The position numbers and the translations under genes are program-made. A stretch of DNA of 50,593 bases from Acinetobacter geminorum (GTDB taxonomy: Bacteria; Pseudomonadota; Gammaproteobacteria; Pseudomonadales; Moraxellaceae), in the NCBI RefSeq assembly GCF_013009345.1, contig NZ_JABELE010000020.1, positions 1-50,593 on the forward strand, in the 5' to 3' direction. Shown in pieces: positions 32,586-42,570 of the stretch (positions are counted from its first letter, which is position 1; the number at the start of each line of letters is the position of its first letter). The notes beneath the pieces were generated by a model. It saw only the letters and a list, made by a program, of their open reading frames with translations. It was not told the origin of the DNA and searched no databases.

Positions 32586-33995
32586 ATGCTTTGGACAGAC
32601 TGCTTAACTCGCTTGCGACAAGAGCTCTCTGATAACGTCTTTGCGATGTGGATTCGCCCATTAGTTGCTGAAGAAGTAGAAGGAATACTGCGTCTTTATG
32701 CACCTAACCCTTATTGGACGCGTTACATTCAAGAGAACCATTTAGAATTAATTTCTATATTGGCCGAACAGTTATCAGAAGGCCGTGTACGTCAGGTTGA
32801 GATTTTGGTTGATTCTCGTCCTGGTAGTATTTTGTCATCAGGTGAGCAGCCGGCAACTACAACTGCTGCTTTGCAAACTGCGCCCCAACAAAGCATTAAA
32901 GTAAAAAAAGAATCGGATTCTGTTTCCAGTTCACCTACTACTAATAGTGTAGTGAACCCTAAAACACCGAAAAAGAAACTATTAAATCCCCAATTTACTT
33001 TTTCTTTATTTGTTGAAGGCCGTTCGAACCAGATGGCTGCTGAAACATGTAGAAAGGTATTAACACAATTAGGTGCTTCACAGCATAACCCTTTATTCTT
33101 ATATGGTCCGACAGGATTGGGTAAGACTCACTTGATGCAGGCAGTTGGTAATGCTTTATTGCAAGCCAAGCCTAATGCACGGGTGATGTATATGACCTCT
33201 GAGAGCTTCGTTCAGGATTTTGTAAGTTCTTTGCAAAAAGGCAAAGTTGAAGAGTTTAAGAAAAATTGCCGTTCTTTAGATTTACTGTTGGTCGATGATA
33301 TTCATCTTTTGGCAGGTAAAGAAGCAAGCTTGGTTGAATTCTTCTATACATTCAATGCTTTACTTGATGAATCTAAACAGATTATTTTAACTTCAGATCG
33401 TTATCCAAAAGAATTGACCGAGTTAGATCCGCGTTTGGTTTCTCGCTTTTCTTGGGGACTATCTGTAGGCGTTGAACCGCCAGATATTGAAACTCGTATC
33501 GAAATTTTATTGAAGAAAGCCGAAAATAGCGGTGTTGATTTACCTCGAAACTGTGCTTTATTTATTGCGCAGCAAGTGGTTGCTAACGTACGTGAACTTG
33601 AAGGTGCACTTAATAAAGTTGTAGCAATTTCTCGATTTAAAGGTGCGCCAATCGATCTTGATGTTGTCCGTGAGTCTTTAAAAGATGTGTTGGCAATCCG
33701 TGCACGTACGATTAGTGTAGAAAATATCCAACGTGTGGTCAGTGAATATTTCCGTATTCCGTTAAAAGAATTGGTTGGCCCAAAACGAACTCGAATCTAT
33801 GCGCGCCCACGTCAGTTGGCAATGGGACTTGCTCGTGAGTTAACTGGTGATAGCTTTCCCGAGATTGGAATGGCTTTTGGTGGGCGTGACCATAGTACCG
33901 TAATGCATGCCTGTGAAAAAGTTGTGAGTCTACGAGAAGAAGATCCGATTTTTGACGAAGATTATAAAAATCTACTGCGTTTACTTCAGAGTTAA
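32586..33995 (+). CDS. dnaA: chromosomal replication initiator protein DnaA
   Basis: DnaA binds TTATCCACA boxes and opens oriC. The 469-residue protein has domain I (about 1-80, WTDCLTRLRQELSDNVFAMWIRPL) and a variable linker (about 85-135). The AAA+ domain carries GPTGLGKTHLMQAVG (about 174-188) and LLLVDDIHLL. The C-terminal DNA-binding domain has the signature GGRDHSTVMHACEKV (about 437-451). The ATG lies just right of oriC, so boxes at 32363-32499 probably also allow autoregulation. It leads the dnaA-dnaN-recF-gyrB series. Confidence 0.99.
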   Translation: MLWTDCLTRLRQELSDNVFAMWIRPLVAEEVEGILRLYAPNPYWTRYIQENHLELISILAEQLSEGRVRQVEILVDSRPGSILSSGEQPATTTAALQTAPQQSIKVKKESDSVSSSPTTNSVVNPKTPKKKLLNPQFTFSLFVEGRSNQMAAETCRKVLTQLGASQHNPLFLYGPTGLGKTHLMQAVGNALLQAKPNARVMYMTSESFVQDFVSSLQKGKVEEFKKNCRSLDLLLVDDIHLLAGKEASLVEFFYTFNALLDESKQIILTSDRYPKELTELDPRLVSRFSWGLSVGVEPPDIETRIEILLKKAENSGVDLPRNCALFIAQQVVANVRELEGALNKVVAISRFKGAPIDLDVVRESLKDVLAIRARTISVENIQRVVSEYFRIPLKELVGPKRTRIYARPRQLAMGLARELTGDSFPEIGMAFGGRDHSTVMHACEKVVSLREEDPIFDEDYKNLLRLLQS

Positions 33996-34092
33996 TGAAA
34001 TAATAAGACGTTGTTGCAAAGTCTACGTAAGTGCAGCATAGTACACAGCTAAAAAATGAAATATTTGCTCCAAGTTGCTAGAGGAATGAATC

Positions 34093-35241
34093 GTGCGTTT
34101 GAAAATCGCTAAAGAAAGCTTACTCAATGTTTTATCGCATGTTGTCGGTGCGGTAGAACGTCGTCATACATTGAATATTCTTTCAAACGTCAAAATTCAG
34201 GCTAATGCTCAGGCACTCACCATTACTGGTTCTGATTTAGAAGTCGAGCTGGTTGCCAGTACTGTTTTAACAGAAGGGGCATGCATTGAAGCAGGTGAAA
34301 CAACTGTTCCTGCTCGTAAGTTGATGGAAATTTGTAAATCATTGCCAACAGCTGCATTGATCGACTTACAAATTACTGAAGATCAAAGATGTATTTTAAA
34401 ATCTGGTAATAGTCGTTTTGTTTTAGGTACTTTACCAGCAGAAGATTATCCATTATTGACCACTGAAAATAGTCAGGGTACACAAGTACAGGTCACTCAA
34501 CGTGAGTTAAAGCGTTTATTTGAAAAAACTGCTTTTGCGATGGCTGTACAAGATGTACGTTTCTATTTAACTGGTACTTTATTAGAAATTGATGAAAATC
34601 AATTGCGTGCGGTAACAACAGATGGTCACCGTTTAGCACTTTGTGAAATTACAGCTTCTTCTACCTCATCTCAATTGGTTCAAGCAATTGTGCCTCGCAA
34701 AGCTGTGGGGGAATTACAGCGTTTACTTAGCATTGAAGATGAACAATTAACGTTGCTTATTGGCCGTGAATTACTAAATGTAACGATTAATACGCCAAGT
34801 CGTGATAAAGAGCAGGGTGATATCACTGTTCGCTTTACTACTAAATTGATTGATGGAAAATTCCCTGATTATCGTCGTGTGATTCCACGTGGTGGCGATA
34901 AACATGTATTAATTAGCCATGATGTGTTCAAACAATCATTACAACGTGTCGCGATTTTGAGTAATGAAAAATTACGTGGTGTTTTCTTGAATTTTAATCA
35001 AGATTCTTTACAGCTACGTGCAAATAACCCTGAACAAGACGAAGCGATTGAAGATTTAGCGATTCAGTATCAAAACATACCGCTTGAAATGTCATTTAAT
35101 GCGCAATATTTGCTAGATGTTTTAGGTGTGCTTGATGGTGAAGATGTAAATATGAGCATGACTGAGGCAAACCAGTCTGTATTGGTTCAAGATCCGGCAC
35201 ATCCTGATCAAACCTATGTCGTTATGCCGATGCGTGTATAA
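34093..35241 (+). CDS. dnaN: DNA polymerase III sliding clamp (beta subunit)
   Basis: The beta clamp encircles DNA and tethers polymerase III and other partners. The 382-residue protein has three repeats of the clamp fold (about 1-125, 130-255, 260-382). Family segments include NILSNVKIQ, DGHRLALCE and the C-terminal YVVMPMRV, which contributes to the partner-binding pocket. The start codon is GTG at 34093, with AGAGGA eight bases upstream. It is 97 bases after dnaA and 14 before recF. Confidence 0.99.
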   Translation: MRLKIAKESLLNVLSHVVGAVERRHTLNILSNVKIQANAQALTITGSDLEVELVASTVLTEGACIEAGETTVPARKLMEICKSLPTAALIDLQITEDQRCILKSGNSRFVLGTLPAEDYPLLTTENSQGTQVQVTQRELKRLFEKTAFAMAVQDVRFYLTGTLLEIDENQLRAVTTDGHRLALCEITASSTSSQLVQAIVPRKAVGELQRLLSIEDEQLTLLIGRELLNVTINTPSRDKEQGDITVRFTTKLIDGKFPDYRRVIPRGGDKHVLISHDVFKQSLQRVAILSNEKLRGVFLNFNQDSLQLRANNPEQDEAIEDLAIQYQNIPLEMSFNAQYLLDVLGVLDGEDVNMSMTEANQSVLVQDPAHPDQTYVVMPMRV

Positions 35242-35255
35242 TCTGGCTATTTCAT

Positions 35256-36338
35256 ATGCATCTTACGCGTTTAAATATTGAACGTGTGCGTAATTTAAAA
35301 ACGGTTGCACTCCAAGGGTTGCAACCGTTTAATGTATTTTATGGCGCTAACGGTTCAGGAAAAACTTCAATACTGGAAGCAATCCATTTGCTTGCAACAG
35401 GCCGGTCGTTCCGTACGCATATACCTAAAAATTATATTCAGTACTCTGCCGAAGATGCGATTGTCTTCGCACAGTCTGCAACTGAAAAAATTGGGATGCA
35501 AAAGTTAGCTTCTGGTGAGCAGTTGATGAAGGTCAATGGCGATACGGTGGCTACACAAGGGCAACTCGCTAAACTACTTCCTTTGCAGCATATCGATCCA
35601 CAAAGTACAGATATTATTGACCATGGGGCAAAACCTCGGCGGCAGCTTTTAGATTGGTTGATGTTCCACGTGGAACCTGAGTTTTATTTTGCATGGCAAT
35701 ATTATTCACGTGCATTGAAACAACGTAATACTTTACTTAAAACTAGACGGAATCTTTCTTTAGCGGATTTAGAACCGTGGAACAAGATGTTGAGTGATTA
35801 TGGTGAAATTTTACACTCTCAGCGGTTAAGTATTGTGGAACAATGGAATGTCTTTTTTCAAAATGATTTAAGTCAATTGCTACCTGATTTAGAGATTGAG
35901 CTGGAATATAGTCCCGGTTTTCATACAGAGCAGGTACTCATGCAAGACTTGCTCGATCAACATCAAAAAGACATCGAACGACGCTATACCGAATATGGTC
36001 CACATCGTGCAGATTTGCGCTTAAAAACCCCGTTTGGACATGCTGACGTTGTTTTATCAAGGGGGCAGAAAAAACTCTTGATTATTGCCTTAAAACTGTC
36101 ACAAATTGCAATGTTGCATGCGAGTAATAAGGAAACTGTGGTATTATTAGATGATCTGACAGCAGAATTAGACTTAACCGCACAACAACGTTTAATTGAA
36201 CGATTAAGCCAACTTGGTAGCCAGGTTTTTATGACAACTTTAGATCATGCATCGGTAAAAAAACACTTACATGATCTGTCTATTTCATATCAATTATTCA
36301 ATGTTGAATCCGGTCAAGTTAGTCTTGCTTCACCATAA
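35256..36338 (+). CDS. recF: DNA replication and repair protein RecF
   Basis: RecF is an SMC-like ATPase that helps load RecA at gaps with RecO and RecR. The 360-residue protein has Walker A GANGSGKTS (about 31-39), the ABC signature LSRGQKKLL (about 267-275), and Walker B VVLLDDLTAELD (about 294-305). The start lies 14 bases after dnaN, indicating translational coupling. A parS-like site is embedded in the codons for MFHVEP near residue 137, so this stretch may be conserved for two reasons. Confidence 0.98.
   Translation: MHLTRLNIERVRNLKTVALQGLQPFNVFYGANGSGKTSILEAIHLLATGRSFRTHIPKNYIQYSAEDAIVFAQSATEKIGMQKLASGEQLMKVNGDTVATQGQLAKLLPLQHIDPQSTDIIDHGAKPRRQLLDWLMFHVEPEFYFAWQYYSRALKQRNTLLKTRRNLSLADLEPWNKMLSDYGEILHSQRLSIVEQWNVFFQNDLSQLLPDLEIELEYSPGFHTEQVLMQDLLDQHQKDIERRYTEYGPHRADLRLKTPFGHADVVLSRGQKKLLIIALKLSQIAMLHASNKETVVLLDDLTAELDLTAQQRLIERLSQLGSQVFMTTLDHASVKKHLHDLSISYQLFNVESGQVSLASP
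35662..35677. other. parS-like ParB site 3, inside recF
   Basis: TGTTCCACGTGGAACC is a near-perfect parS palindrome, differing from TGTTNCACGTGNAACA only at the last base, a change also used in Pseudomonas parS as I recall it. It lies about 3.3 kb from oriC. Confidence 0.85.
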
Positions 36339-36390
36339 TTTTTTGATGTTACCCATCTTTGAATAAACCTATATTTGCTAGGGAGAAACC

Positions 36391-38859
36391 ATGAGTTCAG
36401 AGTCTCAATCAGCCTCTCAAACAGAACAAACCAATGAAAAGGCTTATGATTCCTCTAGTATTAAAGTATTACGTGGATTAGATGCAGTTCGTAAACGTCC
36501 GGGGATGTATATTGGGGATACAGACGACGGTACTGGTTTACACCATATGGTATTCGAGGTTGTCGATAACGCAATCGATGAAGCTTTAGCTGGGCATTGT
36601 GACGAAATTATTGTCACGATTCACGAAGATGAATCGGTAAGTGTTTCTGATAATGGCCGTGGTATTCCAACCGATATCCACCCTGAAGAAGGGGTGTCTG
36701 CAGCGGAAGTAATTCTTACTATCTTGCACGCAGGCGGTAAGTTTGATGACAATAGCTATAAAGTTTCAGGTGGTTTGCACGGCGTAGGTGTTTCGGTTGT
36801 AAATGCGCTTTCAAGTAAATTGCATTTAATTATTAATCGCGCTGGCCAAGTGCACGAACAAGAATATCATCACGGTGATCCGCAATATCCATTACGTGTG
36901 ATTGGTGAAACGGATAGCAGTGGTACAACTGTACGTTTTTGGCCAAGTGAACTAACTTTTAGTCAAACCATTTTTAACGTTGAAATTCTAGCGCGTCGTT
37001 TACGAGAGCTTTCATTTTTAAACGCGGGCGTGCGCATTGTTTTACGTGATGAACGTATTAACCTTGAGCATGTATATGACTACGAGGGTGGTTTATCTGA
37101 GTTTGTAAAATACATTAACGAGGGTAAAACTCATCTAAACGAGATTTTCCATTTCACCGCAGATACAGAAAACGGTATTGGTGTAGAAGTTGCATTGCAG
37201 TGGAATGAAAGTTATCAAGAAAACGTACGTTGTTTTACCAACAATATTCCTCAAAAGGATGGTGGTACTCATTTAGCAGGTTTCCGTGCGGCTTTAACAC
37301 GTGGTCTTAACCAATATCTTGAAAATGAAAATATTCTCAAGAAAGAAAAAGTCAATGTGACAGGTGATGATGCCCGTGAAGGTTTAACCGCGATTATTTC
37401 GGTAAAAGTACCTGATCCTAAGTTCTCATCTCAAACTAAAGAAAAACTGGTATCGAGTGAAGTAAAACCAGCGGTTGAGCAAGCAATGAATAAAGAGTTC
37501 TCTGCTTACTTACTTGAAAATCCGCAAGCTGCAAAATCAATTGCCGGTAAAATTATTGATGCTGCGCGTGCACGTGATGCTGCACGTAAGGCACGTGAAA
37601 TGACACGTCGTAAGAGTGCACTTGATATTGCTGGTTTACCGGGTAAATTGGCAGATTGTCAGGAAAAAGACCCAGCACTTTCTGAATTATATCTAGTCGA
37701 GGGTGACTCTGCTGGTGGTAGTGCTAAGCAAGGCCGTAATCGTAAAATGCAGGCTATTTTACCGTTGAAAGGTAAAATTCTGAACGTTGAACGTGCACGT
37801 TTTGACAAAATGATTTCTAGTCAGGAAGTGGGTACTTTAATCACTGCACTTGGCTGTGGTATTGGGCGTGAAGAATATAATCCTGATAAGCTTCGCTATC
37901 ATAAAATCATTATCATGACCGATGCCGACGTAGATGGTTCGCATATCCGCACCTTATTGTTAACATTCTTCTTCCGTCAAATGCCGGAATTGGTTGAGCG
38001 TGGGCATATTTATATTGCTCAGCCACCATTGTATAAGTTGAAGAAAGGTAAGCAAGAACAATACATCAAAGATAATGATGCGTTAGAAACTTATCTCATC
38101 TCAAATGCGATTGATGAGCTATCTTTGCATACCAATGCTGAAGCACCTGCAATTACTGGTGAAGCACTGGCGAAAGTGATTCAGGACTATCAAGTTTCAC
38201 AAAAGAGCTTACAGCGCTTAACTTTACGCTATCCAGCTAGCTTATTGGATGCTTTACTTGAAGTAGAAGCATTCAAGAGTGATCAAAACCATGATGAAGC
38301 TTATGTACAACAATGGGCTGATCAGGTGCGCGATATCATTACCAGATTACAGCCAAGTTTACGTCCAGAAATCTCACTAGAGGCCTTTGAACGTGAAAAT
38401 GCTCAAGGTGAAAAATCTGCGCATTATTGGCCACGTATTACGGTGTATGTACATAACTTGCCGCATGCGTATTTGCTTGATGCAGCTTTATTGAATTCAG
38501 CTGAATATGCACGTTTACTGAAAAACTCGAAGAGTTGGTTCACTTTACTTGAAGAAGGTGCTTATTTACAAAAAGGTGACCGCCGTATTCAAGTAGCTAA
38601 CTTCCATCAAGTTTGGCAACATATCTTGCAAGATTCTCGTCGCGGTATGATGATTCAACGCTATAAAGGTCTTGGCGAGATGAATGCTGAGCAGCTTTGG
38701 GAAACAACAATGGATCCTGAAAACCGTAATATGTTGCAGGTGACAATTGATGATGCGATTGAAGCAGATCGTATGTTCTCTTGCTTGATGGGTGATGATG
38801 TTGAACCACGTCGTGCATTCATCGAGGAGAATGCTTTAAATGCGGATATTGATGCTTAA
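36391..38859 (+). CDS. gyrB: DNA gyrase subunit B
   Basis: GyrB supplies the ATPase and part of the cleavage core of gyrase, which introduces negative supercoils. The 822-residue protein has the GHKL ATPase domain (about 30-240: VDNAIDEALAG, SDNGRGIP, GGLHGVGVSVVNAL), the transducer, and the TOPRIM domain with EGDSAGGSAKQGR and DADVDGSHIR. The extra domain of about 165 residues inside the C-terminal part is typical of gamma-proteobacteria. The C-terminal GyrA-binding motif contains QRYKGLGEMNAEQLWETTMDP. It is 52 bases after recF, and no terminator separates it from cybC. Confidence 0.99.
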   Translation: MSSESQSASQTEQTNEKAYDSSSIKVLRGLDAVRKRPGMYIGDTDDGTGLHHMVFEVVDNAIDEALAGHCDEIIVTIHEDESVSVSDNGRGIPTDIHPEEGVSAAEVILTILHAGGKFDDNSYKVSGGLHGVGVSVVNALSSKLHLIINRAGQVHEQEYHHGDPQYPLRVIGETDSSGTTVRFWPSELTFSQTIFNVEILARRLRELSFLNAGVRIVLRDERINLEHVYDYEGGLSEFVKYINEGKTHLNEIFHFTADTENGIGVEVALQWNESYQENVRCFTNNIPQKDGGTHLAGFRAALTRGLNQYLENENILKKEKVNVTGDDAREGLTAIISVKVPDPKFSSQTKEKLVSSEVKPAVEQAMNKEFSAYLLENPQAAKSIAGKIIDAARARDAARKAREMTRRKSALDIAGLPGKLADCQEKDPALSELYLVEGDSAGGSAKQGRNRKMQAILPLKGKILNVERARFDKMISSQEVGTLITALGCGIGREEYNPDKLRYHKIIIMTDADVDGSHIRTLLLTFFFRQMPELVERGHIYIAQPPLYKLKKGKQEQYIKDNDALETYLISNAIDELSLHTNAEAPAITGEALAKVIQDYQVSQKSLQRLTLRYPASLLDALLEVEAFKSDQNHDEAYVQQWADQVRDIITRLQPSLRPEISLEAFERENAQGEKSAHYWPRITVYVHNLPHAYLLDAALLNSAEYARLLKNSKSWFTLLEEGAYLQKGDRRIQVANFHQVWQHILQDSRRGMMIQRYKGLGEMNAEQLWETTMDPENRNMLQVTIDDAIEADRMFSCLMGDDVEPRRAFIEENALNADIDA

Positions 38860-38897
38860 TTCATAACTTGATTCTAAATCAGTCTAGGGAGAGAATG

Positions 38898-39287
38898 ATG
38901 AGTCAGAAATTATTAGCTAGCCTATTAATTTCATGTGTGTTTTTAGGAAGTTCTGCTGTTTCGGCGGCAGACCTAGAAGCGAATATGAAAACTTTAGCTA
39001 AGAGTACTAAAGCATTTGCTGAAACGATGGATGTTGATAACGCGAAACAACAGCTTGTTGTAATGCGTGAAGCAGCCGTTTCTTCTAAGCAGTATTTACC
39101 GCATAGGCTCGAAGGATTACCATCAGAAAATGTAAAGGTAAAAGAGTATCAAGCTAGTTTAGATCAGCTTGTTGCTGAAATTGATAAAGTAACTGTTTTA
39201 GTTGAGCAAGGACAATTAGATCAAGCCAAAGCTGAAGCAATCAATTTAGTCAAAATACGAAATGAAAATCATAAAAAATTTAGATAA
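38898..39287 (+). CDS. cybC: soluble cytochrome b562
   Basis: A 129-residue periplasmic four-helix-bundle heme protein. A signal peptide (about 1-23, ending AVSA) precedes ADLEANMKTL, where Met7 of the mature chain is the expected heme ligand. The C-terminal RNENHKKFR supplies the His ligand, as in E. coli cytochrome b562. There is no CxxCH, so heme is non-covalent. The ATG at 38898 has GGGAG six bases upstream; ATG 38895 is one codon earlier. It follows gyrB by 38 bases and ends in a strong terminator. Its electron partner is unknown. Confidence 0.9.
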   Translation: MSQKLLASLLISCVFLGSSAVSAADLEANMKTLAKSTKAFAETMDVDNAKQQLVVMREAAVSSKQYLPHRLEGLPSENVKVKEYQASLDQLVAEIDKVTVLVEQGQLDQAKAEAINLVKIRNENHKKFR

Positions 39288-39303
39288 TTTTTTATGATGA
39301 TTA

Positions 39304-39345
39304 AAGAAAAGGCTTTGTTTAATTTAAGACAAAGCCTTTTCTTTT
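39304..39345 (+). terminator. terminator after gyrB-cybC
   Basis: AAGAAAAGGCTTTGT and ACAAAGCCTTTTCTT form a perfect 15-bp stem with a ten-base loop, then T's. Confidence 0.93.
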
Positions 39346-39411
39346 ATAAGAACTGAACTTTTAAACTATCATTTAGATGGTAGTTTCCATTTATATCAAG
39401 AGAATATAATT

Positions 39412-40338
39412 TTGAAAAAAACACAAAAACTCTTATGTATTGGAATCATATTTTTTAATTGCTTATTTCAACTGCATGCTGCGATAGCCCCCACCTTTTA
39501 TGGAAAATTAGTATTTCATCGTTACAGTGATTATGACGCATGGGACAGTAAGCTTTATCTTTATAACTTCACAACACAGCAGACCACATTACTCGGTGCA
39601 AATTGGAAAATTGATCATATGATGAATGGTCATTTTTCTCCAGATGGAAAATGGTTAACTTTCATGGGAGTTAACTCTGGGCAGCATTATGGTGATGCAT
39701 GGGATGTATATGTTTGGAAAGTCGGAAGTGGTGAGTTACCTATTAACTTAACTCAGGGGAATAATAAGCGTGATGAAGATCCTAAATTCATAGATAACCA
39801 GCGTATTATTTTTAAACAAAATGGCGATTTAAAAATCGTTAAAATGACGGATCGGACGATGACTTCTGTGACTCAAAATGGTTGGGATATAGAAGAATCG
39901 ATGCCTTATCCGATGGTGAATACCACCCAAATTTTATATGCGAAAGGTGCTGGAAATAATTCTAGAATTTTCAGTATTGATCAATCGGGTGCTTATGATA
40001 CACAGCTGACCAATATCGCTTCATATTATCCAGTATGGTGGCAAGGAAGTCGGTTCTTATATGTACGCTGGTACAGTTCAACAAATCCTCATGACCAGAT
40101 ATATATTTATGATATGGCTAATAAACAAACCACACGTTTGTCATTTAACAATATTAATTATGATACTTCCGATCCAGCTCCTTTAGATCAGCGTTACATG
40201 GTGGTGTCTCTTGCAGGACAAACCGGGAGTCGAGGCGGATACGATTTATATATTGCAGACAGCTTATCGAGCAGTGTTTGGCCGTTACCGATAAATACCA
40301 ATTTAAATGAATTAGGGGCTTTTTATACGCCTTATTAA
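39412..40338 (+). CDS. secreted TolB-like beta-propeller protein
   Basis: A 308-residue protein with a signal peptide (about 1-24, ending LHAA) and several PD40/WD40-like blades. Examples are LYLYNFTTQQTTLL, HFSPDGKWLTFMG, DVYVWKVGSGE, IFSIDQSGAYDTQL, and IYIYDMANKQTTRLSF. TolB-type propellers are usually protein-interaction platforms in the periplasm; no enzyme motif is seen. The start is an unusual TTG at 39412 with AAGAG about nine bases upstream; no ATG precedes the signal peptide in frame. It is a single gene between terminators. The partner is unknown. Confidence 0.78.
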   Translation: MKKTQKLLCIGIIFFNCLFQLHAAIAPTFYGKLVFHRYSDYDAWDSKLYLYNFTTQQTTLLGANWKIDHMMNGHFSPDGKWLTFMGVNSGQHYGDAWDVYVWKVGSGELPINLTQGNNKRDEDPKFIDNQRIIFKQNGDLKIVKMTDRTMTSVTQNGWDIEESMPYPMVNTTQILYAKGAGNNSRIFSIDQSGAYDTQLTNIASYYPVWWQGSRFLYVRWYSSTNPHDQIYIYDMANKQTTRLSFNNINYDTSDPAPLDQRYMVVSLAGQTGSRGGYDLYIADSLSSSVWPLPINTNLNELGAFYTPY

Positions 40339-40340
40339 CG

Positions 40341-40376
40341 AATAAAAAAGCCGATTAAGAAATCGGCTTTTTTATT
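40341..40376. terminator. bidirectional terminator between the propeller gene and yheS
   Basis: AAAAAAGCCGATT and AATCGGCTTTTTT pair around AAGA, with symmetrical A/T runs. Confidence 0.94.
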
Positions 40377-40388
40377 TTAGAAAATGGA

Positions 40389-42317
40389 TTAATCAAAAGA
40401 AGCTTCCATTTCTTCTAATTCCATCATGAGTTCCAAAAGCTGCTCTTCGTGTTGCTCAAGTTTAGCTTTCAGCTCTGTCTGCTCATTCATAAGTTTGAGT
40501 AGATCATCCTTACGTGCAGCCTCATATAAAGATGTGTCTGCTAAGGATTCTTCAATTTTGGCGAGCTGCGGTTGTAGCTTTTCAATTTGTGATTCAATCT
40601 TTTCAATATTTTTACGAATAGGTCGAGTCTGTTCACGACGGCGAGCTGCTTCTTTACGCTGTGCTTCTTTATCAACTTTAGCAGGCGCTGGAGCGGCAGA
40701 GGAAGAGTTGTTCTGTGCGACAGCAGTCTGGGCATTGATTTGTTGCTGACGGGCTTCACGTAGCCATTTAGCATAGTCCTGTAAATCACCCTCGAACTCA
40801 GTACATTTACCACCGTGTACCAAAAGAAGCTCATCACATACACTCGCAATAAGTTGGCGTTCATGGGAAACCAGAACAACGGCACCTTCAAAATCTTGTA
40901 ATGCCATGCTCAATGCATGACGCATATCAAGATCTAAATGGTTTGTCGGTTCATCAAGAATTAAAACATTTGGACGCTGCCATACAATCAGTGCTAGAGC
41001 TAAACGAGCACGTTCTCCACCAGAAAAGCTTTCACATGGTGTATCCATGCGTTCACCGCTAAAGCCAAAACTACCTAAGAATGAACGTAGAGTGGCTTCA
41101 CTAATTTGTTTATCTGCTATACGGGCAAGCTGTAGCATTGGACTAGCATTGCCATCTAAAGCATCCATCTGGTGCTGTGCAAAATAACCAATGTTAAGCA
41201 GTTCGGAAGCTTTACGTTCACCTGCCAAGAGTGGTAAATCACCAACCAAGCTTTTAATCAGTGTTGACTTACCTGCGCCGTTCATACCCAGTAAACCAAT
41301 ACGTGAGTTTGGTGTAATTTGTAATCTAATTTTTTCGGCTATTTGCTTATCGCCGTAACCAATGCTGGCACTGTCTAAAGTCAGCAATGGTGAACTCATT
41401 TTAGTCGGTTCACGGAAACTAAAAGTAAATGGCGTATCAACATGAGCTGGTGCAAGTTGCTGCATGCGCTCAAGTTGTTTAATACGACTTTGTGCCTGAC
41501 GAGCTTTAGTTGCTTTTGCCTTAAAACGGTCAATAAACTTTTGTAGATGAGCACGTGTTTCTTGCTGCTTCTCAAAAGCTTGTTGTTGCTGGGCAAGACG
41601 CTCACTACGTGTGGTTTCAAATGTAGAGTAGTTCCCCGTGTAAAGTGTGAGTTCCTGATTTTCAATGTGAAGAATATGATCTGTAATCGCATCTAAAAAG
41701 TCGCGGTCATGCGAAATTAGAATGAGTGTACCTTCATAGGCTTTAAGCCAATCTTCTAACCACAGAATTGCATCCAAATCTAAGTGGTTTGTTGGCTCAT
41801 CCAGTAAGAGTAGATCAGAACGACTCATGAGGGTACGCGCTAAATTTAAACGCATACGCCATCCACCTGAGAAGCTCTCAACATTCAAACGTAATTGATT
41901 TTCTAGAAAGCCAAGACCTGCCATGAGCTGCGCAGCTTTAGAGGGTGCTGAATAACCATGAATTTCATCAAAGCGGCCATGCAATTTAGCCAATTCAAAA
42001 TCACTCAGTTGATCTGGTTGAGCAAGCTTATTTTGAATATCCCAAAACTCTTCATCACCTGAAAGAACAAAATCAATTGCAGGCATATCTAGGGCTTTTA
42101 CTTCTTGCGCCATATGCGCCACGGTCCAGCCTGAAGGACGAGTGAGTGAACCTTCATCAGCACCTAAACTTCCAAGTAATGCAGCAAATAAGGTTGATTT
42201 ACCTGCACCATTTACCCCAGTTAGACCAATCTTCCAACCTGGGTGTAATTGCATAGACGCTTTTTGAAATAGAACACGTCCACCGCGGCGTAAAGAAACT
42301 TGGTCAAATTGAATCAT
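40389..42317 (-). CDS. yheS: ABC-F family ribosome-associated ATPase YheS
   Basis: A 642-residue protein with two ABC ATPase domains and no membrane segment. Domain 1 has GVNGAGKST, SGGWRMRL and LLLLDEPTNHLDLD. The linker (about 240-310) is charged and helical (FIDRFKAKATKARQAQSRIKQLERM). Domain 2 has GMNGAGKST, SGGERARL and a second DEPTNHLDLD. A C-terminal coiled coil (about 545-642) follows. The segment-by-segment agreement with E. coli YheS, as I remember it, is close. ABC-F proteins act on ribosomes to resolve stalled or difficult translation rather than as transporters. It converges on the propeller gene. Confidence 0.92.
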   Translation of the reverse strand: MIQFDQVSLRRGGRVLFQKASMQLHPGWKIGLTGVNGAGKSTLFAALLGSLGADEGSLTRPSGWTVAHMAQEVKALDMPAIDFVLSGDEEFWDIQNKLAQPDQLSDFELAKLHGRFDEIHGYSAPSKAAQLMAGLGFLENQLRLNVESFSGGWRMRLNLARTLMSRSDLLLLDEPTNHLDLDAILWLEDWLKAYEGTLILISHDRDFLDAITDHILHIENQELTLYTGNYSTFETTRSERLAQQQQAFEKQQETRAHLQKFIDRFKAKATKARQAQSRIKQLERMQQLAPAHVDTPFTFSFREPTKMSSPLLTLDSASIGYGDKQIAEKIRLQITPNSRIGLLGMNGAGKSTLIKSLVGDLPLLAGERKASELLNIGYFAQHQMDALDGNASPMLQLARIADKQISEATLRSFLGSFGFSGERMDTPCESFSGGERARLALALIVWQRPNVLILDEPTNHLDLDMRHALSMALQDFEGAVVLVSHERQLIASVCDELLLVHGGKCTEFEGDLQDYAKWLREARQQQINAQTAVAQNNSSSAAPAPAKVDKEAQRKEAARRREQTRPIRKNIEKIESQIEKLQPQLAKIEESLADTSLYEAARKDDLLKLMNEQTELKAKLEQHEEQLLELMMELEEMEASFD

Positions 42318-42570
42318 CTTATTTTATCGAGGTGAGTTAGGGATGCTGTATTTTAAAGAGAACTGTCGATGAAAACAAAACTTTCCGGATTTTAGTGAGC
42401 AGTCGTTAATAATTGCATATATCAAGACATTCTAAATCTTGCTATTCATCCGAAATTTTCAAAATATTGAACGAGATAGAATACTTTTAAAAAAATATGG
42501 CTAAAATAAAAACAGTTTGAAATTTGGTTGATTAATGAGTTGCTAATAAAACTAGACTAAGGAAAGTCAA

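Noticed and set aside
37575..37605. CACGTG sequences in gyrB as possible parS sites
   Set aside because: The flanking bases do not match the TGTTNC / GNAACA arms. The same applies to the CACGTG in dnaK near 7530 and other scattered copies.
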